Numbered from the stretch's first letter, positions 1 to 7,042 are shown. The stretch: DNA of 7,455 nt from JAAYPI01 sp036734385 (GCA_036734385.1 DAIMYQ010000051.1:1-7455); one strand, 5' to 3'. A program made the numbers and translations. The notes: generated by a model from the letters alone, not told the origin.

Positions 1-348
1 ATTGAAGAAATACGCGAATATTGCTTGAACAAGAAAGGTGCCATAGAATGTTTTCCCTTTGATGGGGAAACGCTCGTTTTCAAGGTTAAAAGCAAGATGT
101 TTGTTTTGATTCCATTAGATGCGATTCCGAAAACGATAGCCGTGAAATGCGACCCTGAAAAAGCCCTCGTTTTGCGTGAAAAATATGCTTACGTATATCC
201 TGCATGGCACATGAACAAAAAGCATTGGAACAGTATTTTAGTTGAGGAAATGGCCTCCAAAAAGTTATTGGAACAATGGATTGATGAATCGTATGAATTA
301 GTTGTAAAAAAATTAACGAAGAGAGAACAAGCAGAACTAAATTTGTAA
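1..348 (+). CDS. MmcQ/YjbR family protein (5' end just outside window)
   Basis: The reading frame is open from base 1 and ends at TAA 346-348, giving 115 visible residues. It begins IEEIREYCLNKK, which resembles the usual start of MmcQ/YjbR proteins, so only the start codon and perhaps one more residue are missing. A TTG at base 25 could be taken as a start but would cut into the conserved first helix, so I reject it. Family marks seen are FPFDGETLVFKV (visible residues 18-29), KMFVLIPLD (32-40), KCDPEKA (49-55) and the signature HMNKKHWNSI (70-79). The usual family length is about 115-120 residues. The fold is the small 'double wing' type related to CyaY; DNA binding is often suggested but the cellular role is not established. 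An 89-base gap separates it from dapB, so it is probably not part of the following operon. Confidence 0.88.
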   Translation: MEEIREYCLNKKGAIECFPFDGETLVFKVKSKMFVLIPLDAIPKTIAVKCDPEKALVLREKYAYVYPAWHMNKKHWNSILVEEMASKKLLEQWIDESYELVVKKLTKREQAELNL

Positions 349-388
349 AAAAACGAATTTTATAAACCGCTTTTCACTACATATTTAA

Positions 389-396
389 TATATTTG
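389..396 (+). promoter_or_regulatory. possible -7 promoter element for the dapB operon
   Basis: TATATTTG fits the Bacteroidetes -7 consensus TAnnTTTG and lies 41 bases before the dapB start, in the only sizeable gap upstream of the five-gene run. No TTTG -33 element is found at the expected distance of about 20 bases, and the region is very AT-rich, so a chance match is quite possible. Confidence 0.35.
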
Positions 397-437
397 CAGA
401 TTGTAGTTTCTCCTATAAAAGAATCATATAAAATAAA

Positions 438-1154
438 ATGAAAATAGCATTAATCGGATACGGGAAAATGGGCAAAATAATAGAACAAGTAGCTATTGCC
501 CGTGGACATGAAATAGTTAGTAAGATTGACGTTGATAATCAAGATGATTTTAATTCTCCAGCCTTTAAAAGTGCTGATATTGCCATCGAATTTACAGCAC
601 CGGCTGTAGCCATTCAAAATTACAGAAGGTCCTTTGCTTCGGGTGTTTCAGTAGTTTCGGGCACTACCGGTTGGACAGACAAAATAGAAGAAGTAAAAAG
701 TATTTGCAACGAAAAAGGGCTGGCTTTCTTTTGGTCTTCTAATTTCAGTTTAGGCGTGAATGTGTTTTTTGCCATCAATAAATATTTGGCAAAAATAATG
801 AACCAATTCCCTAATTACAATGTAGAAATGACCGAGATTCATCATACTCAAAAATTAGACGCTCCAAGTGGCACAGCCATTACATTAGCTGAAGATATTT
901 TAGAAAATATTGATCGCAAATCAGCATGGGAGCTTAATGATGAGTCTACTAATGATAAATTGGCCATATACGCTATCCGCGAAGGGCAAGTGCCGGGAAT
1001 CCATACGATAAAATATGAATCAAATATTGATTCGATAAGCATTACACACGATGCCAAAAGTCGTGAAGGATTTGCTTTGGGAGCAGTATTGGCAGCCGAA
1101 TTTACTCGTGGCAAAAAAGGTTTTTTGGGCATGCAAGATTTATTTAATTTTTAA
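438..1154 (+). CDS. dapB: 4-hydroxy-tetrahydrodipicolinate reductase
   Basis: DapB reduces 4-hydroxy-tetrahydrodipicolinate with NAD(P)H in the cytoplasm, a step of the diaminopimelate/lysine pathway that supplies both lysine and the peptidoglycan cross-link residue. The 238-residue product starts with the Rossmann nucleotide-binding motif GYGKMG (7-12). It has the conserved SGTTGW (74-79) and the DapB signature EIHHTQKLDAPSGTA (133-147). In that signature H135 and K139 correspond to the E. coli catalytic pair His159/Lys163. The C-terminal SITHDAKSREGFALGA (201-216) is also typical. Length is slightly under the E. coli enzyme (about 273) and normal for Bacteroidetes. The ATG follows an A-rich leader without a Shine-Dalgarno sequence. 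It heads a close run with lepB, which starts 21 bases downstream. Nothing resembling a lysine riboswitch is seen in the 89 bases upstream. Confidence 0.97.
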   Translation: MKIALIGYGKMGKIIEQVAIARGHEIVSKIDVDNQDDFNSPAFKSADIAIEFTAPAVAIQNYRRSFASGVSVVSGTTGWTDKIEEVKSICNEKGLAFFWSSNFSLGVNVFFAINKYLAKIMNQFPNYNVEMTEIHHTQKLDAPSGTAITLAEDILENIDRKSAWELNDESTNDKLAIYAIREGQVPGIHTIKYESNIDSISITHDAKSREGFALGAVLAAEFTRGKKGFLGMQDLFNF

Positions 1155-1175
1155 GATATTCTAATAACAGTAAAG

Positions 1176-2603
1176 ATGAGTCAAAATACAGAAGTAAAAA
1201 AGAAAAACTTGTTCCAAACATCAAAAAAGCAATGGATAAAAGCTTTCATTGCTTGTCTTTTATATATTTTGTTTATCGTTTGGGTAAACAATTTCTGGTG
1301 GTTGCTATTACTTCCTGTAATCTTTGATGTTTACATTACCAAAATCATTCCTTGGAGTTTTTGGAAAAAAACAAAAAATAGGCACTTGTTGAAAGTAGCA
1401 GAATGGACTGATGCAATCGTTTTTGCACTTATTGCCGTCTATTTTATCAATCTATTTCTTTTTCAGAATTACAAAATACCCTCTTCGTCGTTAGAAAAAA
1501 GCTTATTAGTAGGCGATTTCTTATTAGTTAGTAAGGTAAGTTACGGACCTAGAATTCCGAATACCCCTTTGTCTTTTCCTTTGGCACAACATACTCTACC
1601 CGGATTCAATTGCAAATCATATTTAGATTTTCCCCAATGGGATTACAGACGACTAAAAGGGTTGGACGCTATAAAATCACAAGACATTGTTGTATTTAAC
1701 TTTCCCGCCGGAGATACGGTAACAACAAAAGTTTCAAACCCTGATTACTACACATTATGTCATGATTATGGACGAAGCTTCGTACGAAATAATCCCCAAA
1801 CATTTGGAGAAATAATTTATCGCCCTGTAGATAGACGTGAAAATTACGTAAAACGTTGCGTCGGACTACCGGGAGAGACGCTTGAGGTGAAGAGCAATCA
1901 CGTTTACATTAATGGCAAAGCACAAAAAGAAGCTCCCGGCATACAACTTTGTTACTGGGTAGAAACCGATGGAAGAAAAATTTCGGAAATGCAATTCAAA
2001 CGCATTGGAGTAAGCAAAGATGACCAAACTTTCTTACTAAACAATATCCCAAATGGAGATCAAGCATTGGATTATTGTGGGTATGAACGCAACAATGTTG
2101 GTGTTCACAATCCGGTGTATCGATTACCTCTGACAAAGGAAGCATTTAACAAGGTAAAAAATTTACCGAATGTTATCAACGTAAAACTGGATAACGGACT
2201 TATTTCCGGACAGACATTTCCATTCGAGTACACCAATTGGACAAGAGACAATTACGGACCTATTTACATTCCTCGAAAAGGAGTTAAGATTGCCATTAAC
2301 ATGAGAAATCTTCCTTTGTATAAAAGAGTTATAAAAAATTATGAAGGCAATAGTTTGGAAGTAAAAGACAGCGTAATTTATATTAACGGGAAAGTCGCCT
2401 CTTCTTATACATTCAAAATGAATTATTATTGGATGATGGGAGATAACAGACATAATTCAGCAGACTCTCGTTATTGGGGATTCGTACCTGAAGACCACAT
2501 TGTAGGAAAGCCTATATTTATTTGGTTATCATTAGACAAAGACGAAACATTCATCAACCAGGTGAGATGGAATCGCCTTTTTAAAATGGTTCACAAGAAT
2601 TAA
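1176..2603 (+). CDS. lepB: signal peptidase I (large Bacteroidales form)
   Basis: This membrane-bound S26 serine peptidase removes signal peptides from proteins exported by Sec, using a Ser/Lys dyad on the periplasmic side. The 475-residue product has hydrophobic stretches at about 22-55 (probably two membrane passes) and 78-97. The catalytic serine is S105 in IPSSSLEKSLLVGD (101-114); the residue after it is Leu where many relatives have Met. The general-base lysine is K226 in YVKRCVGLPGE (224-234). The C-terminal box is MMGDNRHNSADSRYWGFVPE (420-439). It is longer than E. coli LepB (324) because of an insert of roughly 150 residues between the lysine strand and the GDNR box; large forms of this kind are usual in Bacteroidales as far as I recall. 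The insert contains a second copy of the lysine-strand sequence, reported among the findings. No strong ribosome-binding site is seen. The stop is 5 bases from the next start. Confidence 0.95.
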   Translation: MSQNTEVKKKNLFQTSKKQWIKAFIACLLYILFIVWVNNFWWLLLLPVIFDVYITKIIPWSFWKKTKNRHLLKVAEWTDAIVFALIAVYFINLFLFQNYKIPSSSLEKSLLVGDFLLVSKVSYGPRIPNTPLSFPLAQHTLPGFNCKSYLDFPQWDYRRLKGLDAIKSQDIVVFNFPAGDTVTTKVSNPDYYTLCHDYGRSFVRNNPQTFGEIIYRPVDRRENYVKRCVGLPGETLEVKSNHVYINGKAQKEAPGIQLCYWVETDGRKISEMQFKRIGVSKDDQTFLLNNIPNGDQALDYCGYERNNVGVHNPVYRLPLTKEAFNKVKNLPNVINVKLDNGLISGQTFPFEYTNWTRDNYGPIYIPRKGVKIAINMRNLPLYKRVIKNYEGNSLEVKDSVIYINGKVASSYTFKMNYYWMMGDNRHNSADSRYWGFVPEDHIVGKPIFIWLSLDKDETFINQVRWNRLFKMVHKN

Positions 2604-2608
2604 CAGCA

Positions 2609-3247
2609 ATGCAAAACATATTGCTTCCATCCGTTTATTTGGGTAGTGTTCAATATTTTAGCAAGTTTATTCATTTTCCGATTATTCATATTGAACAACA
2701 CAGTAATTACATAAAGCAAACCTACCATAACCGGTGTAAAATAGCCACAGCAAATGGTATAATGCAACTGTCAATTCCAACAGAAAAGCCAAAAACGGAA
2801 AAGTGTAAAATCAAAGATATTCGGATTGCCACGAACGAAAATTGGCAATTAATACATTGGAGAGCAATTGAATCGGCATACAATTCGAGTCCATTTTTTG
2901 AGTATTACAAAGACGATTTGTTGCCATTTTACACAAAAAAATACGAATTCTTACTTGATTTTAACACGGAAATACAACAGGTTGTTTTAGAGCTATTGTA
3001 TATTGAGACAAAACCGTTATTAACAGCCAAATACGAACATATTGTAACAAATAACGAAATTGATTTTAGGGAACAGATTTCTCCGAAAGGAGAGATTGTC
3101 GATAAATCCTTTGTGTCACAGCCCTACTATCAAGTTTTCGAACATAAATTTGGTTTTTTGCCCAATTTAAGTGTTATAGATTTACTCTTCAATATGGGAA
3201 ATGAATCTTTACTTGTACTAAAAAAATGTTGCTCCTATGAAAAATAA
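2609..3247 (+). CDS. WbqC-family protein
   Basis: The 212-residue product matches the WbqC-like family. Recognisable marks are LLPSVYLGSVQYFSKF near the N-terminus (5-20), the Y-x-x-R pattern in TYHNRCKIATANG (38-50), LSIPTEK (54-60), NWQLIHWRAIESAYNSSPFF (77-96), and the C-terminal YYQVFEHKFGFLPNLSVIDL (173-192). Family members occur in O-antigen and other polysaccharide loci and also beside lepB in Bacteroidetes; their biochemical activity is not firmly established. No signal peptide or membrane helix is seen, so a cytoplasmic location is expected. It begins 5 bases after lepB and its last 11 bases overlap the start of the protease gene (ATGAAAAATAA), pointing to co-transcription and possible translational coupling. 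The family assignment is secure, the function is not. Confidence 0.88.
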   Translation: MQNILLPSVYLGSVQYFSKFIHFPIIHIEQHSNYIKQTYHNRCKIATANGIMQLSIPTEKPKTEKCKIKDIRIATNENWQLIHWRAIESAYNSSPFFEYYKDDLLPFYTKKYEFLLDFNTEIQQVVLELLYIETKPLLTAKYEHIVTNNEIDFREQISPKGEIVDKSFVSQPYYQVFEHKFGFLPNLSVIDLLFNMGNESLLVLKKCCSYEK

Positions 3248-5450
3248 AATCCTATTTTTAATAACATTTTGCATTAGCACACAATTGATTTTTAGTCAGA
3301 TACAGACCAATAGCGGGTCTCCTCTTCCCTTTCAAAAAGAGGATAACGCTACTAAAAAATCTCTTTTTGAAAAAAAAGCATCTTCGGATTTTTTCCAGAA
3401 AATTCCTTTCGATAGCATCTCCCAAACGAACTCCGAAAAAAATGGAAAATTCATTGTAGGCAAAAATTTTTCCGTTGATTATACACCCGAAAATTCAGGA
3501 ACAACATTTATTACTGATGAGGGACAATTTGTTTGGCGTTTGGGCATTTACTCTCCGGATGCAGCTGCTATCGGGTTTGTTTTTTCAGAGTTTGAAATTC
3601 CGGAGGAAGGAAAATTATTTATTTACAACCCTAACCAAACTAATATTTTAGGAGCATTTACTAGCATTAACAATAACAGCAATAAGATTTTACCCATTTC
3701 TCCTCTTTCAGGAGACAGTATAATAATTGAATATCAAGAACCTTGGAAATCAAAACTGCAAGCGAGACTAAAAATAGGAAAAGTAAGTCACAACACATTG
3801 GACATTGCTGCTAAAAACGTTTTGGGAACGGGTACTTTTGGAGCATCGGAAGCATGCAGCACACATGCTGCCTTTGTCGAAAAAGCAAAAGACATACGTA
3901 GAGCAGCATGTTTGTTGTATGTTACAGGGAATACCTATACGTGGTTGGGCTCAGGGACACTTATCAATAATTCGGAAGGAAAGCCCTATTTACTCACAGC
4001 GGCACACAACGTAGACGAAACCGATTGCGAAAAAACAATCATTAGTTATTTTAACTATGAAGTACCTGCCATTGACTCGCTCATAAGAGGCTCGCAAGAG
4101 TTTACCCTGGGCGGGGCAACATTGATAGCCAGAGCATTCAATATTGACTTTGCCTTACTCGAATTAACTCAAATGCCACCTGTTGATTATCGCCCTTACC
4201 TGGCAGGATGGAATAGAGAAACAACTGTTCCTGCACCACTTATGGGAGTACAACACCCTGAAGGAGACATCAAACGAGTTTCTTTTGAGAATGACGTACC
4301 GGTGAGTACAACTTACCCATATGAAGACTTGAAAGAAACGGTCTTAACCGACTCTCATTGGAAAATAAACAAATGGAATAAAGGGACAACTGAACCAGGT
4401 TCATCCGGTTCTGCTTTATTTGACAATGACAATTTAATTGTTGGAGGACTTACCGGCGGAGAGTCGGAATGTAGTAATCCTATTTTGGATTATTATTTTC
4501 GTCTGAATAAAGCATGGGATTATTATACCCTGTCAACCAAACAGTTAAAATGCTGGTTGGATTCAGAGAACAGCGATGTTACAAAAATGGAAGGGAAAGA
4601 CCCTTACGAATCAAATCCTTGCGTACGCATTAATAACATAAACACCTCTGAAAAATTAGGAAAAGAATACATTGGAAACGGTAAAACAGGACTTTTATCG
4701 GGACATAATGAATTACTACATACTGAATTTGCGGAAAAATTTGTTAGAGATACAAATAGTTATTTATATGGCGTTTATATTGTTCCTGCTATTGGGAAAA
4801 GAGATGTCAATTCCAAAGTATACGTCAAGGTCTATAATGGTACGGATGCTCCTGCAAACTTATTAACCTCTGTGGAATTTAATCCGAAAGAAATGAAATA
4901 CCGTGCAACAGGTTTTTATTACGATAACAAATCAACTTTCTTAGAAAAGGAAAACTATATCCGTTTTGAAAACCCGATATGTGTTGACAACAGTTTTTTT
5001 GTGTCCTACGAAATAACCTATGATGCCGTTGATTCGTTTGCAGTTTATATGGTAAACAACCGTGATATAAGTCTAGCTAACACTGCTTATTATAAAAATG
5101 GAGACACGTGGAAACCGTTTACAGAACATCCCTATCGACCAATATCCACCTCCTTATGGATTGAACCCGTATTGAGAAAAGACGATGGATCTTACATTTA
5201 TGACCCATTGGCAGACGAAACCAGCACCGTTATTTACCCAAATCCGTGTAATGACCATGTTACGGTGCACAACGTTGATGCAAAAGCTCGAACATACAAA
5301 ATGTACGATTTGCAAGGCAAACTAGTATTGCAAACAACAGGTTCCTCTATCTCCGTGAATATAAATACAAACAGATTGCCTATTGGCATTTATTTCTTGC
5401 GTATTACATCCGACAATACTCACGAAACACATAAGATAATAAAACAATAA
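3237..5450 (+). CDS. secreted trypsin-like serine protease with T9SS C-terminal sorting domain
   Basis: The 737-residue product starts with a Sec signal peptide (1-20, hydrophobic core about 5-18, likely cut before Q21). Residues 21 to about 200 look like a propeptide: a beta-rich part (FVWRLGIYSPDAAAIGF, 98-114) like those ahead of lysyl-endopeptidase-type enzymes. The S1-type protease domain is about 205-442, with the triad H257 (YLLTAAHNV), D304 (NIDFALLEL) and S390 (EPGSSGSALF); WLGSGTLI (236-243) precedes the His as in trypsins. Residues 460-655 form a probable beta-sandwich. Residues 664-737 (VIYPNPCNDHVTV ... GIYFLRI) are a T9SS type A sorting domain, so the protein should cross the outer membrane and be released or anchored at the surface. 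Six or more cysteines in the protease part could form disulfides. Substrate specificity (Lys, Arg or other) cannot be read safely. It overlaps the WbqC gene and is followed 7 bases later by recO. Confidence 0.92.
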   Translation: MKNKILFLITFCISTQLIFSQIQTNSGSPLPFQKEDNATKKSLFEKKASSDFFQKIPFDSISQTNSEKNGKFIVGKNFSVDYTPENSGTTFITDEGQFVWRLGIYSPDAAAIGFVFSEFEIPEEGKLFIYNPNQTNILGAFTSINNNSNKILPISPLSGDSIIIEYQEPWKSKLQARLKIGKVSHNTLDIAAKNVLGTGTFGASEACSTHAAFVEKAKDIRRAACLLYVTGNTYTWLGSGTLINNSEGKPYLLTAAHNVDETDCEKTIISYFNYEVPAIDSLIRGSQEFTLGGATLIARAFNIDFALLELTQMPPVDYRPYLAGWNRETTVPAPLMGVQHPEGDIKRVSFENDVPVSTTYPYEDLKETVLTDSHWKINKWNKGTTEPGSSGSALFDNDNLIVGGLTGGESECSNPILDYYFRLNKAWDYYTLSTKQLKCWLDSENSDVTKMEGKDPYESNPCVRINNINTSEKLGKEYIGNGKTGLLSGHNELLHTEFAEKFVRDTNSYLYGVYIVPAIGKRDVNSKVYVKVYNGTDAPANLLTSVEFNPKEMKYRATGFYYDNKSTFLEKENYIRFENPICVDNSFFVSYEITYDAVDSFAVYMVNNRDISLANTAYYKNGDTWKPFTEHPYRPISTSLWIEPVLRKDDGSYIYDPLADETSTVIYPNPCNDHVTVHNVDAKARTYKMYDLQGKLVLQTTGSSISVNINTNRLPIGIYFLRITSDNTHETHKIIKQ

Positions 5451-5457
5451 CTTCAGT

Positions 5458-6183
5458 ATGCTTTACAAAACGCAAGGCATCGTTCTTCATCATACTAAAT
5501 ACAACGATAACAACTACATTCTACACCTTTTTACAGAAGAATTTGGGAAGGTCTCATACATTATCTATAACCCAAATAGCAAACGAGCAAAAGTAAAATC
5601 ATCTTATATTCAACCATTTAGCATTCTAGATATTGAAGTTGAACATCACCCTAAAAAAGACCTTCAGCAAATAAAGGAAGCTAAAGTGCAATTTGTCGGC
5701 AATAACATTTTGAGTAACCCGATTAAAAGTTCTATCGTTCTATTTCTATCCGAAGTCCTGTATAAGTGCTTGTCCGAAACAGAAAAAGACACTGAACTAT
5801 TTTCGTTTGTAAAAAATTCGATTCTCGCCCTGGAACAAAACAATACCGATTATGCTAATTTTCATCTCGTATTTTTGTTACAACTTACCCAATTTTTTGG
5901 CTTCTACCCGAATACGAAAACCATCTGTGAAGGAGCATATTTTGATATGTTGAATGGCGTTTTTTGTGGTGGGCAACCATCACACAATCATTATCTCAAG
6001 CGTTCAGAGAGTGAAATATTCTACGAATTACTGCAAGTCGATTATACAACCATGGAAAGATTGAAAATAGGCAGAGCCGAAAAGCAAGTCTTATTACGTT
6101 ACATGATGGAATTCTACGAATTGCATTTACAGACTCTTCATAAAATTAAATCCTTAGATGTCCTTCAGGCAATTTTCAACTGA
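5458..6183 (+). CDS. recO: DNA repair protein RecO
   Basis: RecO works with RecR (and RecF) to load RecA on SSB-coated single-stranded DNA in recombinational gap repair. The 241-residue product has the N-terminal OB-fold opening MLYKTQGIVLHHTKYNDNN (1-19) followed by LFTEEFGKVSYI (24-35) and the strand SSYIQPFSILDIEV (48-61). The helical part contains LQLTQFFGFYPN (141-152), FDMLNGVF (162-169) and the C-terminal LLRYMMEFYELHL (212-224) with KSLDVLQAIF (231-240). The CxxC zinc-finger pairs found in some RecO proteins are absent; only scattered cysteines (104, 157, 170) remain. Length is normal for the family. It is the last gene of the close run and starts 7 bases after the protease stop, so its expression probably depends on the same transcript. 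Confidence 0.95.
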   Translation: MLYKTQGIVLHHTKYNDNNYILHLFTEEFGKVSYIIYNPNSKRAKVKSSYIQPFSILDIEVEHHPKKDLQQIKEAKVQFVGNNILSNPIKSSIVLFLSEVLYKCLSETEKDTELFSFVKNSILALEQNNTDYANFHLVFLLQLTQFFGFYPNTKTICEGAYFDMLNGVFCGGQPSHNHYLKRSESEIFYELLQVDYTTMERLKIGRAEKQVLLRYMMEFYELHLQTLHKIKSLDVLQAIFN

Positions 6184-6195
6184 TTAAGGGTAAAA

Positions 6196-6227
6196 TTTGT
6201 TACTCCCGACAAAAAAAACTACTTTTG
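6196..6227 (+). promoter_or_regulatory. Bacteroidetes-type promoter for tRNA-Arg
   Basis: TTTG at 6196-6199 and TACTTTTG at 6220-6227 match the Bacteroidetes -33 (TTTG) and -7 (TAnnTTTG) elements exactly, with 20 bases between them, which is the expected spacing. Transcription would start around 6232-6236, a few bases before the mature tRNA 5' end at 6242. The elements lie in the gap after recO, so the tRNA has its own promoter. Confidence 0.75.
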
Positions 6228-6241
6228 CAAACAAAATTTAT

Positions 6242-6313
6242 GCCTCCGTAGTTCAATGGATAGAACAAAAGTTTCCTAAACTTTAGATCCGGGTTCGATT
6301 CCCGGCGAAGGTA
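6242..6313 (+). tRNA. tRNA-Arg, anticodon CCT (reads AGG)
   Basis: The 72-base cloverleaf folds as follows: acceptor GCCTCCG with CGAAGGT, D stem GTTC/GAAC with loop AATGGATA, anticodon stem AAAGT/ACTTT around loop TTCCTAA, a 4-base variable region AGAT, T stem CCGGG/CCCGG with loop TTCGATT, and discriminator A. Anticodon CCT reads the Arg codon AGG. CCA is not encoded; the gene is followed by CTTTT. D, anticodon and T stems pair perfectly. The acceptor stem has a G1-T72 wobble and a C5-A68 mismatch, which is unusual and treated as a finding. A canonical promoter lies just upstream. Confidence 0.93.
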
Positions 6314-6390
6314 CTTTTCTCCTTCCACCTTTTTATTTTCAGAAATAATACAAAAACTCCTCAACAACGGCAATATTTAAAATATTCTTG

Positions 6391-6398
6391 TATTTTTG
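6391..6398 (+). promoter_or_regulatory. possible -7 promoter element for the pentapeptide-repeat gene
   Basis: TATTTTTG fits TAnnTTTG and lies 26 bases before the ATG at 6425, a sensible distance for a short leader. No TTTG -33 element is present about 20 bases upstream, so the promoter would be weak or helped by an activator. The element sits inside a short dyad (6389-6403). Confidence 0.4.
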
Positions 6399-6424
6399 AT
6401 ACAGATTAAGCAGAAATTAGGTCA

Positions 6425-7003
6425 ATGACATCAAAACTTCACGAAAAGAAAACTTTTGACAACATCGATTATTCAGACCAAAGTTTGAGTAAAAACGAAT
6501 TCATTGACTGTAAATTCACGAATTGCGACTTTTCAAAAAGCAAACTGAACGATACCGATTTCATAAATTGCGACTTTACAAACTGTAATTTTTCTTTAGC
6601 CCTGTTACAAAACACAGGATTAAAGGATATCCGTTTTACAAAATGTAAACTGTTGGGCATTGACTTTAGTTGTTGCAATGATTTCTTGTTTACAGTAAAT
6701 TTTCAAGATTGCATCGTTGATTATTCGTCATTTTTTAAAAAGAAAATAAAAAGCACGAAGTTCGTGAATTGCTCCATAAAAGAAGCCGATTTTGGAGAAG
6801 TAGACTTATCAATGTCGATATTCGACAATTGTGATTTACTTAATGCCTCTTTTGTGCGAACAAATCTTGAAAAAACTGATTTTCGCTCCGCAAGAAATTA
6901 TTCGATTGACCCTGAAATGAACCGAATGAAAAATGCTAAATTCTCGAATCTCGGTCTTGCGGGTTTATTGCACAAGTACTATCTCGACATTGAACTCACA
7001 TAA
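6425..7003 (+). CDS. pentapeptide-repeat protein, Qnr/MfpA-like architecture
   Basis: The 192-residue product is a right-handed quadrilateral beta-helix of pentapeptide repeats. Central Phe/Leu residues fall every fifth position from F11 to F81 (for example F26, F31, F36, F51, F56, F71, L76) and again from F93 to F153, with a two-residue register shift between the blocks. The position two before the centre is often Cys (C29, C34, C49, C54, C74, C96, C116, C136). After the helix comes a non-repeat tail (about 154-192, including NYSIDPEMN and GLAGLLHKYYLDIEL) that resembles the C-terminal helix used for dimerisation in Qnr and MfpA. Those proteins mimic DNA and protect gyrase from quinolones or toxins; that role here is only an inference, since many pentapeptide proteins have no known function. 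No signal peptide is seen. It follows the tRNA by 111 bases and lies 39 bases before a methyltransferase gene. Confidence 0.85.
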   Translation: MTSKLHEKKTFDNIDYSDQSLSKNEFIDCKFTNCDFSKSKLNDTDFINCDFTNCNFSLALLQNTGLKDIRFTKCKLLGIDFSCCNDFLFTVNFQDCIVDYSSFFKKKIKSTKFVNCSIKEADFGEVDLSMSIFDNCDLLNASFVRTNLEKTDFRSARNYSIDPEMNRMKNAKFSNLGLAGLLHKYYLDIELT

Positions 7004-7042
7004 TTTCACAACTCATTGATTTTAAAATAATTAAGACGTAAA

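Noticed and set aside
25..348. Start of the MmcQ/YjbR gene at TTG 25
   Set aside because: The frame is open upstream to base 1 and the residues before the TTG match the conserved family N-terminus, so the real start is just outside the window.
339..360. Hairpin AAATTTG/CGAATTT after the MmcQ/YjbR gene as a terminator
   Set aside because: The stem is almost all A-T with a G-T wobble and no clear run of T follows, so it would be a very weak terminator.
848..1132. Minus-strand open frame of 94 residues across dapB
   Set aside because: It lies entirely opposite the conserved dapB coding sequence and shows no recognisable protein features.
2163..2453. Minus-strand open frame of 96 residues across lepB
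   Set aside because: It is the complement of the conserved LepB C-terminal half and has no family features.
3145..3152. TAAATTTG inside the WbqC gene as a promoter for the protease
   Set aside because: It fits TAnnTTTG but has no -33 partner, lies within conserved coding sequence, and such matches are common by chance in AT-rich DNA.
3805..4014. Small plus-strand frames within the protease gene (also 4672-4866)
   Set aside because: They are out-of-frame shadows of a gene with clear catalytic motifs and no frameshift.
6307..6339. Hairpin GAAGG/CCTTC or AAGGT/ACCTT plus T-rich tract after the tRNA as a terminator
   Set aside because: The left arm is part of the mature tRNA acceptor strand and each stem is only 5 bp; the T-rich stretch 6329-6339 may help termination but the hairpin is not convincing.
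6469..6678. Minus-strand open frame of 69 residues across the pentapeptide gene
   Set aside because: Its regular pattern mirrors the repeats of the coding strand and it has no independent support.
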